64,000 bases of DNA from Selaginella moellendorffii (GCF_000143415.4 NW_003314284.1:1406984-1470983); one strand, 5' to 3'. Positions 33,074 through 45,733 are shown, counted from the stretch's first letter. Notes: generated by a model not told the origin, from the sequence alone. Made by a program: numbers and translations.

Positions 33074-34303
33074 GAAAAAAAATTTTGTTAGTCAAACTAA
33101 ATAAAGATAATAAGGAATTCAAATAGTCAAAGAGAAAAAAAAATCAAGTGGGCCCAAACTCCATCTCAAACACTTTAGTTGCCTAAGGGGCCAAGGTTAT
33201 TCAAATAACCTAGGCCTCTCCAACCCCTCTCAACTCGTGTTCACACTGGCACACTCCATCTCCTACACTCTCCCACACTCCATCTTTCCCACTCGCACGC
33301 TCAATCTCTCACACTCGTGCACTCCACACTCAATCTCTCAATCTCTTGCACACTCAATCCCTCGATCTCCTTCGTGCTCAATTCTTCGATCTCTCGTGCG
33401 CTCCACTCATGGTGCAAACAGTAACGTAATCTTGGCAGCTACCCTAACCCTAATCTTGATAGCTGCTCTAACCCTAACCAATTTCTCATCCTGGCTATTC
33501 ATTCCGAATAACCTAAATCTCAACCATCACAATATCTTTGATCTTATTTTATCTTATCAATATTATTATATGTGAATTATGGTTCTTTATTTTGTATATT
33601 TTAATGATGATATAACTAGCACCTATCAACATTTCTGTTATTAGAGATATAATATTATTTTTTACAAATTATCTAGAAAGGATGCATTCTCATTAATATT
33701 TTGTACATATTTTGGAATCACTATAAGAACTTTAAAGAGTATAAATAAGGCACATTAAAATATGCTGTACTATATCCATCTATGAATGGATGAATCCTCA
33801 TCCAGAAATTTATTTTGTGTTGTATTAGATCCTAAACAATAGGCATGTGCTTTAAATGTCATTGAGCTGTGTTCACAATTATGGATAAAACTTGAGTTGT
33901 ACTACGAATCAAATCTATCATTAAAGAATAAGGTTTGACAAGATTTATTATCATCTACCACTTACAATTTGATAACTTGACATATCACACGTGCTGACAG
34001 TCAGATTGGATTTCTTGGTTTGACACGCTATAGCAAAATGTCATTACTAGTATTATTATTAACTATCAAACTTCACATGCTGAAAATCCTTTCTTGGATC
34101 TATATGTATACATGCATAAGATATCATAATAGATGATAGTAATATTAATACTGTTACACTTGCATATATTAAATTTTTTATAGAATTTAAATTCATTTTG
34201 TACGTTGCTGATATTCTTCTTATTGCTCTATTTAAATTTCAATTATGTTTCACTATAGATTTTTACAAGTAGCATAAAGAGAGAGAACTCCAAAACCTAT
34301 TGA
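33074..34303. other. Interval between two divergent transposon-like genes
   Basis: 33230-33420 is a CT-rich low-complexity stretch made of CACTCCATCTC/TCACACTC-like units. Two short CCCTAA pairs (near 33443 and 33472) look telomere-like but are too few to be a telomeric repeat. The remainder is AT-rich. If the two flanking genes form one element, this is their divergent promoter. Confidence 0.4.
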
Positions 34304-37261
34304 GAATGATGGAGAGGTTTTTTTTTCATTTTCGAGATCACCCACCTCTTTCATTCTCTCAGAATATTGTTTATGAAAGTTTTTTATATCGGCATTTTGA
34401 TCTTCATCTTGGCTTTATTTCTTCAGAGGCTATGATTCACAATGACACTGGTATAGTTGCATACTCAGAGTTTCTTCTTTTTGATGTAGGTGAGGGTGGA
34501 CAACAATAAAATTTATAGAATTCCAAGTCAAAGGGTGTTTGAGTTTTTGGATATCCAGTCAAAGTGCCAAAATGCGTTTCAACCAAAGTGAATGTGAAGC
34601 AAGATTTAGTCGCTATCTTCTCATCCTCTTTTAGTTCAAGTGGAGAAGTCATGCTAATGTAGGTGCCGAATTCACTATCTTCAGCTTCAGTAATATTCAA
34701 AGTTGTTAGCAATACTTTCCAATTTTCACGCCTCTCAATCACACTTATTTTTGTATAAGCTTGTGAGCAAGCTTCCATCCTCCTACAATGGCAACATTTT
34801 CTTCGAGCTACCACCTTTTGTTAGCATCATAGGTTCCAAACGAAAGGGGATGGAAACTAAGCAGGATGTCCACAATTGGTGTAATATCAAGACCACACAC
34901 TTCCAATATTTTGAAAGCATAGTGCTATAGTTCATTGTGGTAGGCATTTAGATTGCATGGATGAAGCATGCAATCAAGACCACTGTAGAAATTCTATATT
35001 TTTCAAAGGGTCTGTAATCAATCCTCCAATCTGTGACACCATTGCTATTGAATTTAAGTGTCGATTTTGTAAAAATGTTCCTCTATGTTGTGTTATCTAT
35101 GAGGCCAAAATGTACTACTTTCTTTCACGGGATGGAGTGGCTGGAAAAGCTGTAATGCATGTTGACACACATATGCATCTAATGTAGGAAGGGATACAAA
35201 GGAGTTTTCTCAACCGTTTCAAAGATGCTGTGTAGTAGGAGACTATAGAAAACTCATTTGCAACTTTGAAGCAAGTTCAAAAAACCGTTCTCAAAGATTT
35301 TATTGCAAACACTTTACTCAATCCAGGTTACCAAAAGACTCAATTAAACGAAGCTAGCTTGCGGGATTTACTATGAGGAGTACAACCTGCTACTAGCCTA
35401 AGGATGTACATCTATTATATTTCATATGTTATAATAATATCTTTTTCTTACATTATATTGTTTAGGATAAAATCTTGGATATGTGAATCTCGAGAGGGGA
35501 AGTTACAATAAAAAATTGACTCCATCCTTGAATTGAAATAAACTTGTCCATATGAGTTCATCCACGAAAGTTTGTTTCCAGACCAAGTTGTGAATAAGCA
35601 AAAGCACCTCTTCGTCTTCAAAATATCTACCATAGTCCCTGCCTCTGGTGTAGATCTTGTCTCCCAAATGGACATGTTTGGGTTGCAAATGCATAGGTAC
35701 ATTTTGACCATATGAAGTGCGTATCGGATTGGACAACCATGGGAGCTCATGTGTATGATCCAAGGTAATTTTTATTCTCATTATATTGAAATTGTTATAA
35801 TATTTATGATTTCACAGGCTATGTTGTAACTTGACAATTGCGACAGCAGAGTTTAAAGTACAAGACTAGACAGCCTAGGAAATATTTTGGAAGTCCATCT
35901 CCAATATTGTCCTAAAGCAGATTGATAATCCTACAAACTTTCGTGGTTTCATGGCAAATAGGGTTGATGCAAACTAAAATGATGTTTGAGTAGTTTTTGG
36001 GAATGGTTAGCTATTGGAAGGTCATAAGAAGATTTGTGAGTTCCATTGGGCTCAAAGCCTAAACCAACACTACCACCTTATCAAACCAAAGTTTCAATCA
36101 ATATTTAAAGGAGTTGTGCAAATAATGGTAGGTTGCACCTTTTAAAGAAGAGCATGAGGCAAAAGCAAACGAGATCTAAATGTGGTGGTGTGAAAATGGC
36201 CATATAAACGTAAGTTGTCTATCACAACTTGAGTCATGGTTAGGAAGTTAAGATGTTCTAGTGAGGACATCACTCTTTTCAAATTGGTTTCTATTTTTTC
36301 TTCTCATTTTATTACCTTTTAGTATTGTTTTTTCCATTATGAACAACCATTTGAGAACCTCGCATACACCTTAACTATGAATCTCTCTGAAAGTAAACAC
36401 TGAAGTTGGTGTTCCTCTGAGGTAGGGAAAAGGAAGATGAGTCTATACGAAGCTTGTCTATTAGATTTGATATGTGCTATAGAGCAATTTTCAAAAGCAC
36501 TAGCATTCGAGGAAGAAAGATACATGGGAATAGAGCTTTCTGTTGAGATGTTACATGATAGGATGAAAAGAAAATTAACTCCACCCGCCTAAATAGTGGC
36601 AATTGCAATTGAGGAAGTGGTCTGTAGCACATTTATAAAGTACACTTCTCGGGCTTTTATTAGTGATATGAAGATTGTCTACTTAAATTGTCGTTTTTCC
36701 TTTGCTTATGGTATGGATCTTAAAGCGAAAAGCTTTCACAAGCTTGATTTTGAATACCATTCTTCTCCAAGACACTACTCTTAGACCAAGCCACCTTAAG
36801 TGGCTAATGAAGAGAGTGCATCACAATAGATTGAAATTATTTACCGTAGCATGGAGTCGAAGCAATGGGCAATCTAACACGTGTTAGCAAAATCAAATGT
36901 AAGGTGTGTGGGGATGTTTTCGAGGGGTAAGTGTTGAGCCTAGATTTGTGGTGACAAATCTACTTCTATTTCAGCCCCATATTTCTATAAAGAATGAAAG
37001 CATGCAGGATTTTCGAGATAGTGCTGGTTGTATTGTTGCAACACTGACGCCAACCATATGAAGCAACTTGAAAACACTATAGTGACTAAATCTGATGTAG
37101 TACCTAAAGAATGGTTGGTTGTTAATAGGGTCGCACTCACCTCAGATGAGATTGAAAACCTTGAGAAATTTGGTTTCAATCTTGAGAGGAGAGTTGGAGA
37201 CATGAGTGATAGAACCAGGACTATTCCTACAAAGATGCACAATGCCAACAAGAAAAGATAA
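34304..37261 (+). pseudogene. Decayed MULE-like transposase gene
   Basis: Protein-like tracks on the plus strand carry, in order: an N-terminal part (AMIHNDTGIVAYSEFLLFDV); a zinc-cluster region CRNSIFFKGS ... EFKCRFCKNVPLCC followed by HVDTHMHLM, that is C..C...H-x-H as in the WRKY-GCM1/FLYWCH fingers fused to MULE transposases; WTTMGAHVYD near 35750, ending at a GT/AG intron; NFRGFMANRVDAN, then CEFHWAQSLNQHYH, corresponding to the D...C-x-H-W part of the transposase core; NLSESKH, KRKMSLYEACLLDLICAIEQ and a C-terminal KEWLVVNRVALTSDEIENLE. Stops occur throughout, so it is inactive. I place it in a transposase family that I remember as multi-copy in mosses and lycophytes; the exact superfamily is an inference. 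Confidence 0.6.
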
Positions 37262-38900
37262 GGTAGTTAAATTTATTGATACCGTCTCCAAGCAGAAGCA
37301 GGGTAAAATAAACTTGGCTCTCTTGAATGTGAGATTCTCTCCATGAAGTACATCACTACACTTGCAAATGAGTACATAGTCAAAACAAAAGGTGGAGAGT
37401 ACACAATTGCCAAAAATAAAAGTAATAGATGAGACTAGGCTTGCACTTGATTTTCCCTAGGGGGTGAGGGGGTGGGGGGGTGAGTGTCATGAATGTGATT
37501 GTGGGTATTGAAAGTTATTTGTTGGCTAATCCTTTCATACAATCAATGGTATCTCACTGTGACCCATCATTTTTCAAAAATCCACAGGGCATCCTCTTTC
37601 AAGACTTTCCTTCTTGTTGAAGGACTCCAGACTTTATAAAGCGTGAGGAACATGGGAAGGCATATGCTCCTTGTAAGCATATATACTACATCTTCATTAA
37701 CATCTTGCACCAAGATCCTAAAGTGGATATTCATATACACCAAATAAGCTTTACTATTGTTAAGTTCCAAAAAAATTTTGGAGCTAACTAGATTTCTCTA
37801 ACACTATCGATGTTTATTCTCTATCAATAATTTAAGTTTATTATACTTTATATAATTAATAAAAAAGTATTTTTTCACTTTTCATTTTATATACTTCTGA
37901 GTGTTCTTTTTGCAATACTGCCCATAGTACTTGTATGTCTCCATTTCTGTCTTTACCATCTCAAAAAAGATTTCATGGTAATCTTTCGGGTGCGTGATGT
38001 TGCAAAGTGTTACGAGAGCATATATACCATCATATTGATCATTGCCATCGTTTTCACCAAACACTAGAAAACATATAAAGCATTTCTTGAAAGTGGTAAA
38101 GGGCATTATTTTTCACCTAATTTGTTATGCCCTTTGTCATTGCATTTATCTCTAACTCATGATTACTATCCTTATTATCCTCTCTTTCATTCTCTTATAT
38201 AGTTTAGTTATATTGTGCAATGGGATAGTTATTGCATCTCCTAGCCCTTGAACCCTGGGAAGAAAAATTGTGAGAGTAAAAATTACCAACACTAGAACTT
38301 ACAAACATTTGTGTGTATTTCCCTTTTTTCAAATAAGAGTGTGAATAAAGATCTATAAATTTTAAACAGTATATTATGATAAACCCCTTATTCTAGAAAA
38401 GAACCAAGTCTTTCTTTTATATGCAATAAGCTCATATTAACAGTTTTTTTTTTCTTTCAAATGGTTATATGGTTTTACATAGAATCTTATTTCAAATTTA
38501 ATAATCTTTTAATTCCAATAAACCTACCATTTACTAGCCAGACAAAATACAGATTTAAGGAAGTGACAAGAATACTTTTTCTGCAAGCATCTTATTTTAT
38601 ATTATAACAAACATCCCTATTATAGCATGTAGTAAATATTTAAATTGTTAGAATAAGAAGTGTCCTTTAGAACATTTTTATCTATATAATATGTAAAGAG
38701 TTATGAAATTATTAAGTTTGCCATAACCTTAATATTTTAAATTTTTTAATGTTTATACAATTAAAACTTTAGCTCAACTCACGAGCTCAACTTTTTAACT
38801 TGTGAGCTCAAGTATGGTCTACACTCCTAGAAATCAAGTAGGGGACTTTATCATTTAATGCATATACCTACAAGTTCTATGATCTTTACCTTAGTCTTAT
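37262..38900. other. AT-rich; possible exon-like tracks on the minus strand
   Basis: Minus-strand frames at 38106-37882 (FLVFGENDGNDQYDGIYALV, HPKDYHEIFFEMVKTEMETY) and 37770-37567 (MLTRSICLPMFLTLYKVWSP) are protein-like and could be exons of a decayed gene, but no family was recognised. The sequence beyond 38110 looks empty. Confidence 0.35.
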
Positions 38901-38989
38901 GGGCATCTATAATGAATTGCTAAAGGTGTAATGTTTCATCAAAGGTTTAAATTTAGTGGATGTGTAACAAAAGGTCAAAAAGGATTTTT

Positions 38990-41900
38990 TAATAATGTTG
39001 ACTAATGCTATTACTAAGTCTAAAATCTTTTTGTGAAAACCACTTGTCAACTCAATGGTCAATGCAATGATCAACAAAGAAGTCAACATAATGACCAATT
39101 AGCTCATTCAGAGAAAAAATAGCCATTGCTACATTAGAGCTTAAAGAATGAAGATAGCAATGAGGCAAAGAAATTTCATTCAGACCAATGAGAGAGGAAT
39201 AAAGTGGAGGGTAATTATTTTTATTGCCACAAAGCTAAACATCAAGGCAAGGATTATTTGTTTGAAAGAAGAATACTAAAGTGAATGTGGTGGAATCTAT
39301 TTCACATCCTGTGGTGAAAGTTTCAAGTTCATATTAACTTTGTAGAGCTCAATGGTGCTATGTGCAATCAATTTATAAAGGCTAAAGGAGACACTCAAAG
39401 TAGTGCAATTAATATTCTTTTCAATCTAAATGCTACATATAACTTTTTGATTTTCAAAGTGGTGAAGAAACTTAGTTTGCATATAGAAAAGAACTCAATA
39501 ATCTATAAAGTGGTTGTAACAAATGGATGTAGCACTCATGTTTATAGTGAATAGGCTTTGAGTATTCTTTTGACCGTTTAGGGGTTCCTTGACCATCCTT
39601 TATTCTAAGTTATGGATTTTAGTCATATATATTATTCTTGGGAAAGAAGGGTTTATGACAAGAAGCTAGGGATCGATTGGGAGTGCAATGTTCAGCATAT
39701 CACAATTGGTGGCACTGTGAAAGAGATTGTTAGAACAGAGAATAGTGATACTTGATTGATTAATGCTTTGAAATAGAAGGAGTTCCATAACTTATTTTCA
39801 GATGAGTTTCCTGATGGTTTGCCCTTGGAACATAGGATTTAACATAAGATCAACTTAGTTCCTATAATTACTCTTTATCATTGACAGCCAACTGATACTA
39901 GTCCTATTGAAGATGAGGAGATCAATAAGTAGCTTGTTGAATACCTTTGAAAAAGGTGGTTAGCAAATAAGTAAGTCTCAAGTAAGTCATCTTAGTCTAC
40001 TCCAGTGATGATGGTCAAGAAGGAAAACAGTACATAGTATGTGAACTATAAGGGATTGAATGAAAGAATGGTGAAAAATATATTCCTAATTCTTCATTTC
40101 AATGATTTACTCGATCATCTTCATAGTGCTTGATATTTTATAAAGATTCATTTGAGGCAAAGGGTATTATTAGATTTGTGTTAAGCTGGAGGATATTCTA
40201 AAGATTGCATTTTGGATGAGGACGGATGACTATGAGTTTTTGGTAATGCCATTTGGTTTGACAAATGTTCTTATGACTTTTCAGAAGTTGATGAAGCAAG
40301 TTTTATAACCTTACTTGGAGAAGTTTGCAATCAATTATTTAGATGATATTTTAGTGTTTAGCTCTACAATGGAGGAATATGAGATGCATGTGCAAAGTGT
40401 TTTGCAACTCTTGAGAGATAATAAACTCTACTCAGTTATTCAAGTGCAAGTTTTTCTTAGAGGAGATTGGATATTGTGGGCATTTGATTTTAGTGAGTTA
40501 ATACTGCAAAGATCTAAGTTATCGTTTATTAGCTTATACTTTTGATAGTGCATGATTTTTGTAGTTTCCTTAGTATAGCTGGAGTTTTTCATCGATTTGT
40601 GAATAACTTCTTAAAGATAGTTGCTCCCTTGATCAATCTTCTTTAGAAAATGTTAAAACATGCTACTATTCATGGTTGGGATAAAAAGTGTCAAATGATA
40701 TTTCAATGATTGAAGTAGTGTTGTGCCTTTGCTCTCGTATTGAAGCTTTTTTATCTTAAGAAGCCTTTAGTGGTCAAAATAGATGTGAGTGATATTGCTA
40801 TTAGGGTTGTATTGCTTCAATTTGGGCATCCTCTAGCATACATGAGCCATAAGTTTGATGCCACACAATGGAATTTGAAATAAGGAGTTACATGTTATGA
40901 TCATTGTTGTAAAGGAATGGCAACATTATCTATATAAATCAAAATTCTATATAGATTTAAATCATTAGTGTCTCCATTATTTCAGTCATCAAAAGGATCT
41001 TTGAGGCTGCCAAAAGTTTCTATAGGAAATATCTGTTAAGATCTGGTACAAACATGAGGTGACAATAAAGTGTTTAATACATTATCCAAGATGGTAAATT
41101 CTACCTCGTTTGTGAAATTATTTAGTGATTTCTTGAATAAGCTTAAGGGCTTTGTTGACTTCAACCCCTTTATCATTAATATTTGCATGAAGGTTTTATT
41201 GAGGGACACCTCCATAGATTTGAAAAATGATAGAGATATGAGATGATAAACTCATCAAAAGGATTTTTGTTGAGTGTTATAATATGCCAAGTGATGGACA
41301 TCTAAGGGTATTAAGGACATATGTGTTGGTAAAGAGGCATTTCTTTTAGCCTGGGATGAAATTAGATGTTGAGAAGTATATATGTGATTATTTGACCTAC
41401 CAGGTGGTCAAAGTTAATCATCAAAAATTTACTAGCCTTTATCATCCTTTACGTGTATCCAAGGATAAGTGGGATAGCATTTTGATAGATTTTATATCAC
41501 TAGTTTATTTAAGACCTTTTGAGGAAATGATATTATTTGGGTTATTGTGGATTGTTTAATGAAGATGGCTCACTTTTTCTTAGTGAAAATGACAATTAAA
41601 GGTTCTGAACTTTCTTAATTATTTGTAAACCAATTATTCAATCTCTATGGTTTGTCAGGTGACATTGTGAGTGATTAAGATCCCAAATTCACATCTAAAA
41701 GTTTTGGCAAATAGAAGCTAGAGACTAGGTTGAGCATAAGTAGTGGTGAACATCTATAATTAGATGGGTAGACAAAACACATGAATCAACTATTAGAAAA
41801 TATGATAAAGTTTTTATAGGAAACTTGACTCAATAAAGTGTATGGGAGAAGTAATTACTTTTACTTCAATTTTCTCACAATAACACTCATCAATAGGTTA

Positions 41901-42070
41901 TTAGCATGTCTCCATTTATTGCAATGTATGGCTATAAGCTAAAGCCTCCTTTAGGTTTGAGCTTAGCTTTGGTGCCTTATACTTGTGATTTTCTGGAGGA
42001 TATGTAAGACAAGTTTAAGTTAGCAAAATTGAATATAAGACAAGTTCAAGATTGAGACAAAAAAATGGCT
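38990..42070 (+). mobile_element. Heavily degenerate Ty3/gypsy gag-pol
   Basis: Many stops and shifts, but the order is recognisable. A worn zinc knuckle (FYCHKAKHQGKD) lies near 39225. A protease-like region around 39450 (INILFNLNATYNF) and IDWECNVQHITI follow. Reverse transcriptase shows PVMMVKKENS, NYKGLNERMV, and the catalytic NYLDDILVFSSTMEEYEMHV at about 40330. RNase H shows VVKIDVSDIAIRVVLLQFGH at about 40770. Integrase pieces include ECYNMPSDGHLRVL, WDSILIDFISL, GDIVSD.DPKFTSK and a following MNQLLENMIKF. No LTRs were found. It is older than the other two gypsy elements in the window. Confidence 0.78.
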
Positions 42071-42429
42071 AATAAGCATTGTGTAAGTGACTAAATTTTC
42101 CATTCTACTTTAATCACTTAATCACACTTTTGACCATTTAATGGAGTCTCACTCACAACCTCTATAAGTCTTATTCCTAACTTAGAGATATGTTAGCCCC
42201 ATGAATGACATCTATACCATGTAGCCTTTACATTTAGTCCAAGTGTTTCATGCATCTGATCCCATGATAGACACCTTAAAGGTACTACTGACATCTCAAT
42301 CTATTATGCTAAAGCCATATCCATTTAACTCTGTCTCATTGGTAATCCAAGACCACCCATGCCATAATCCTATCTTTCAAAGATTGGGCTATCTATCCAT
42401 GAATGGTCATCCTAAGACTACATATTAGC

Positions 42430-43375
42430 ATCCTTAAAATGCTCGAAGACATGGGGAACACCCTTCTGTGATACACAAATCCTTAAGCCCCAAAGTGGAG
42501 CCGAGGTGAAAGCCAAACAAGTGTAATAGGTTTGGATTAAAAAGCTCCAACTTGAAAAGTCGAGAGCAGGAGTGGAACTCCCAACGAAGGGCTCGAGGAA
42601 TGAGCCTGAAGCAAGCAATAAATGAGTCTCTAAAAACGTGGAAATATCGAGATAGAGTCCGAGATGTACCGAAGATGGAGTCTGAGATGGAGTCCAAGAT
42701 GGAGTCCGAGATGGACCCAAGATGGAGTCCGAGATGGATGTGAGATGGAGTCTGAGATGGACCTGAGATGGAGTCTGAGATGGACCCAAAGTGGAGTCCG
42801 AGATAGACCCGAGATGGAGTCTGAGATGAACCCGAGATGGACCCGAGATGGACCCGAGATGGAGTCCGAGATAGACCTAAGATGGACCCGAGATGGAGTC
42901 CAAGATGGACCCAAAATGGAGTCTGAGATGGAGTCCAAGATGGACCTGAGATGGAGTTCGAGATGGAGTTCGAGATGTACTCGAGATGGAGTTTGAAATG
43001 GAGTCTGAGATGGACCCGAGATGGAGTCCGAGATGGACCTAAGATGGAGTTTGAGATGGAGTTCAAGATGGAATTAAGACTAAGACCGAGACCAAGACCG
43101 AGACCGAGTCCGAATCCAAGTTCGAAACCGAGACCAAGACTGAGTCCAAGTCTAAGTCTGAGTTCAAGTCCGAGTCTAAATACTAATACAGGCTGTTGGG
43201 TGAAAGCCCAAAGCGATCGTCCCCCAGGGGAGGGGCAGCTGCAAGGGGTTCCAAAAGTATAGTAGAGAGAGTGTGGGGGTTGGACCCCAGTGGAGCCAAT
43301 TTGGCCTAGGAAGGTTGTACCCAAGTGTTAGGTGATGAGATAACCATTGGGAAGTCCAAAGCTCGATGTAAGCCA
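42430..43375 (-). repeat. GA-core repeat family, copy 1
   Basis: The core at 42655-43170 is an irregular tandem array of GATGGAGTCCGAGATGGACC-type units with 6-bp sub-periodicity (GAGTCC, GAGATG, GACCCG). One flank (42430-42650) contains ATGAGTCTCTAAAAACGTGG and GGAGTGGAACTCCCAACGAA. The other (43171-43375) contains TTGGGTGAAAGCCCAAAG, GGGGCAGCTGCAAGGGGTTCC and ends GGGAAGTCCAAAGCTCGATG / TAAGCC. The same parts appear inverted in copies 2 and 3. The open frames inside (repeats of SISDSI / MEFEME) are by-products of the periodicity. Confidence 0.8.
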
Positions 43376-44050
43376 CAAATTTTTCCTTTCCAATTTGCTA
43401 GCTTACCTCGTCTATTCAACCAACACTGCCTTGGCTTGTGTTAAGTTCCCTTGCCAAGGTTCCTACCTATTGTACCAACTCCTACTTGGTTTTAGCTACT
43501 CACTGCACGAGTAACAGAGTGTTAGCCATCCATCTACGGATTCCCAATTCTCTCCCAATCCCCCTCCCTGAGTTAGACTGGACTTAAGGTTCGGCTACAT
43601 TCCCCGCAGGCACAAGAAGCCAAGCACACCAAGCCTCCAGGTTCCTAACACCCCTTGGTACAACAAGACTTGATTATGGGACCCTCTAAATCCCAAGTCT
43701 TTGGTGCAACACTTGCTTCGGGACATCAGGGCGAAACACTGTGGCCTAACGGCCCGGTATGGGTACCTCTACCCCTCCACTTCCATCCCAAAGGGAAGGC
43801 CCAAGCCCCTAGGAAGGGCGAGGACCAATGAGCCACAAGGTACTCACGTGGGGCACCACTCCACATGAGCCGGGAGCACCGCAGTCGGTTTCCCTTTCAG
43901 GAGTGGGAGCTACTCTTGAGCACTTCCCTGGGTGGCCCCTCCGGCACCACCCAAGCCCATGCTCACTCCCACCCAAGGCCCCTCGGCCCCAGTCTCAACC
44001 TCAAGTCAGTTTGGAAGCACCACTGGAGAGTTCCTTCAAGACTGGTTCCT
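43376..44050. other. Spacer between inverted repeat copies
   Basis: Moderately GC-rich sequence without a recognised gene. The open frames at 43828-44160 are Pro/Ser/His-rich and overlap in all three frames, which suggests composition and not coding. 43990-44060 already belongs partly to the repeat flank. Confidence 0.4.
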
Positions 44051-44054
44051 GGAC

Positions 44055-44430
44055 CTCACTATCCCTACTATACTTTTGGAACCCCCTGCAGCCCCCCCCC
44101 CCCTGGGAGATGCACGTTTTGGGCTTTCACCCCTTGACCCATATTAGTATTTGGACTTAGTCTCAGATTCGATCTCGGACTCGATCTCAGACCCGACTTC
44201 GGACTCGGTCTCGGACTCAATCTCGGACTCGATCTCGGACTCGACTTCGGACTCGACCTCGGACTTGGTCTTGGACCCGATTTGGATCTCGGACTCGGTC
44301 TCGAACTCGGTCTCCAATTCGGCCTCGAACTCGATCCCGGACTCTATCTCGAACTCGGTCTCAGAGTCGGTCTTGGACTCGATCTTCGACTCGGTCCCAT
44401 TCGATGAACTCTTTGTCATTTCAGTCATGT
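44055..44430 (+). repeat. GA-core repeat family, copy 2 (inverted to copy 1)
   Basis: It starts with TATACTTTTGGAACCCCCTG, then a 13-base C run and GGGCTTTCACCCCTTGACCC, then ATTAGTATTTGGACTTAGTC leading into a core of TCGGACTCGATCTC units up to about 44400. This is the reverse complement of copy 1's arrangement, but the core is a different variant: GGACTCGATCTC here against GGACCCGAGATG complement there. Confidence 0.8.
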
Positions 44431-44699
44431 TTTCGGGGATCCTTTAGCCTACGACACTTCGGGGAGTCGGTTCCTTACAACTCCACCACCCATAGAAGAA
44501 GTTCGATGCCCACATTGAACGTCTCTTTTTATCCTACAACTTGTTGACCATGTCTCCAGGGGCATCCCCCCACTTAGCGGTGTGCCTAAGTTAGCCTCCC
44601 CAGCCAAGAGTCCATGACAACAGAGTATAGATGTCCCTCCACTCCTCACCTCACCACGCCATAGTACAGGGTCAGGACTTGAACCCAACCTTGCTTTAC

Positions 44700-44806
44700 T
44701 AGGGGGTTGGGACTCGAACCCAACCTCCGTAAAATACGTCTACGGATTCGACATTCCCGCGGGGAGTTGGGCGTAGTGCCCTATGCTTGGTCAACCGAGC
44801 TAACCC
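44700..44806 (-). other. tRNA-like A-box/B-box pair (SINE head or tRNA relic)
   Basis: On the minus strand TAGCTCGGTTGACCAAGC at about 44803 resembles a tRNA D-arm / A box. GGTTCGAGTCC at about 44719-44709, set in GGTTGGGTTCGAGTCCCAACC with a 5-bp-plus stem, matches a T-arm / B box. The spacing of about 80 bases is longer than in most tRNAs. A second T-arm-like GGTTGGGTTCAAGTCCTGACC lies 30 bases further on. No complete acceptor stem was found, so this is more likely a tRNA-derived SINE head than a tRNA gene. Confidence 0.35.
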
Positions 44807-45263
44807 ATGCTAGTTAGCTTACCTTCGGCGCGCCTTCGGGTCCCAACATATGTTATTGCTCAACTTCCCAAATTGATACTTTTAATTAAACTTTGTATAA
44901 GTACATAGAGTTTTGCCTTGCAGAAATTTCTCCACTAGATCTTGCGCGTTCGCTAGGTTCTGCTCCGGTTCCCATGTTGCTTCGTAGTGTGGAAATCCTT
45001 TCCACTTCACATGGAACTCTCTCACCTCGCGTCCTTGTCGCTTGCTCTTGCGTGCATTAAGGATGGCCTCGACTTCGTATTCCTCTTCCCCTTCGATAAC
45101 CTCAGGTAAAGGTCTTACTTGGTCCTGGTGAAGCAGATCCTCAAAATATGGCTTAAGTAAGTTCACATGGAACACGGGATGCATCTTCCCCATCTCTCGA
45201 GGAAGTTGGAGACGGTAAGCCACTTTACCGATTCGAGCCTCAATCTCGTAAGGTCCCGCGAAC

Positions 45264-45315
45264 CTGCTTAAGGAACTCAAGATCAATTCATTTACAGGAA
45301 TACATGCATTTTTAC
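45264..45315 (-). other. 52-bp intron-like insert in chromovirus integrase
   Basis: On the minus strand a segment starting GTAAAAATGC and ending CCTTAAGCAG interrupts the frame between SRKLTQ and RFAGPYEI. Removing it restores the frame exactly (ACCCAAAG joined to GTTCGCGG) and gives the KLTQRFAGPYEI phrase expected at this point in chromoviruses. Size and borders equal those of host introns here. Confidence 0.65.
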
Positions 45316-45733
45316 CTTTGGGTCAACTTCCGGCTAATCCCACTTGGTAGCCTGAGGTTCTTGGTGTTCAGCCACACCTTCTCCCCAACTTGGAACTCTA
45401 CATCCTGGCGCTTCTGATTTGCATACTTAGTTTGCCTTTGTTGAGCTCGTTCCAAGGAATCCCTCACTAGATTCCAAATGCTAAGTCTTTCCGCCGTGAA
45501 TGCCTCCACTGCAGGTAACTTTCCATGATACTCGGCCATGCCGAGTTCCACAGGACCTTCAATAGCTCGCCCATTGATGACTTCCCATGGACTCACCCTG
45601 ATGCTCGAATGTGGTGAGTTGTTATAACACATTTCCGCAAGTCCCAAATGACTTACCCAATCAGTCTGGTCTCCCAAAACATAGCATCGCAAATAATCCT
45701 CCAACTGCCTATTCACCCTTTCCATTTGTCCGT

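Noticed and set aside
33430-33490. Telomere-like CCCTAA motifs
   Set aside because: Only two isolated pairs in AT/CT-rich DNA, too few for a telomere or an interstitial telomeric array.
42434-43324. 296-codon minus-strand open frame with SISDSI and LGLGLG repeats
   Set aside because: Generated by the tandem GA core; not preserved in copies 2 and 3.
44144-44447. Asp/Ser or Glu/Ser repeat proteins on either strand of the GA-core array
   Set aside because: The 6-bp periodicity leaves several frames open on both strands; flanks show a non-coding repeat shared with other copies.
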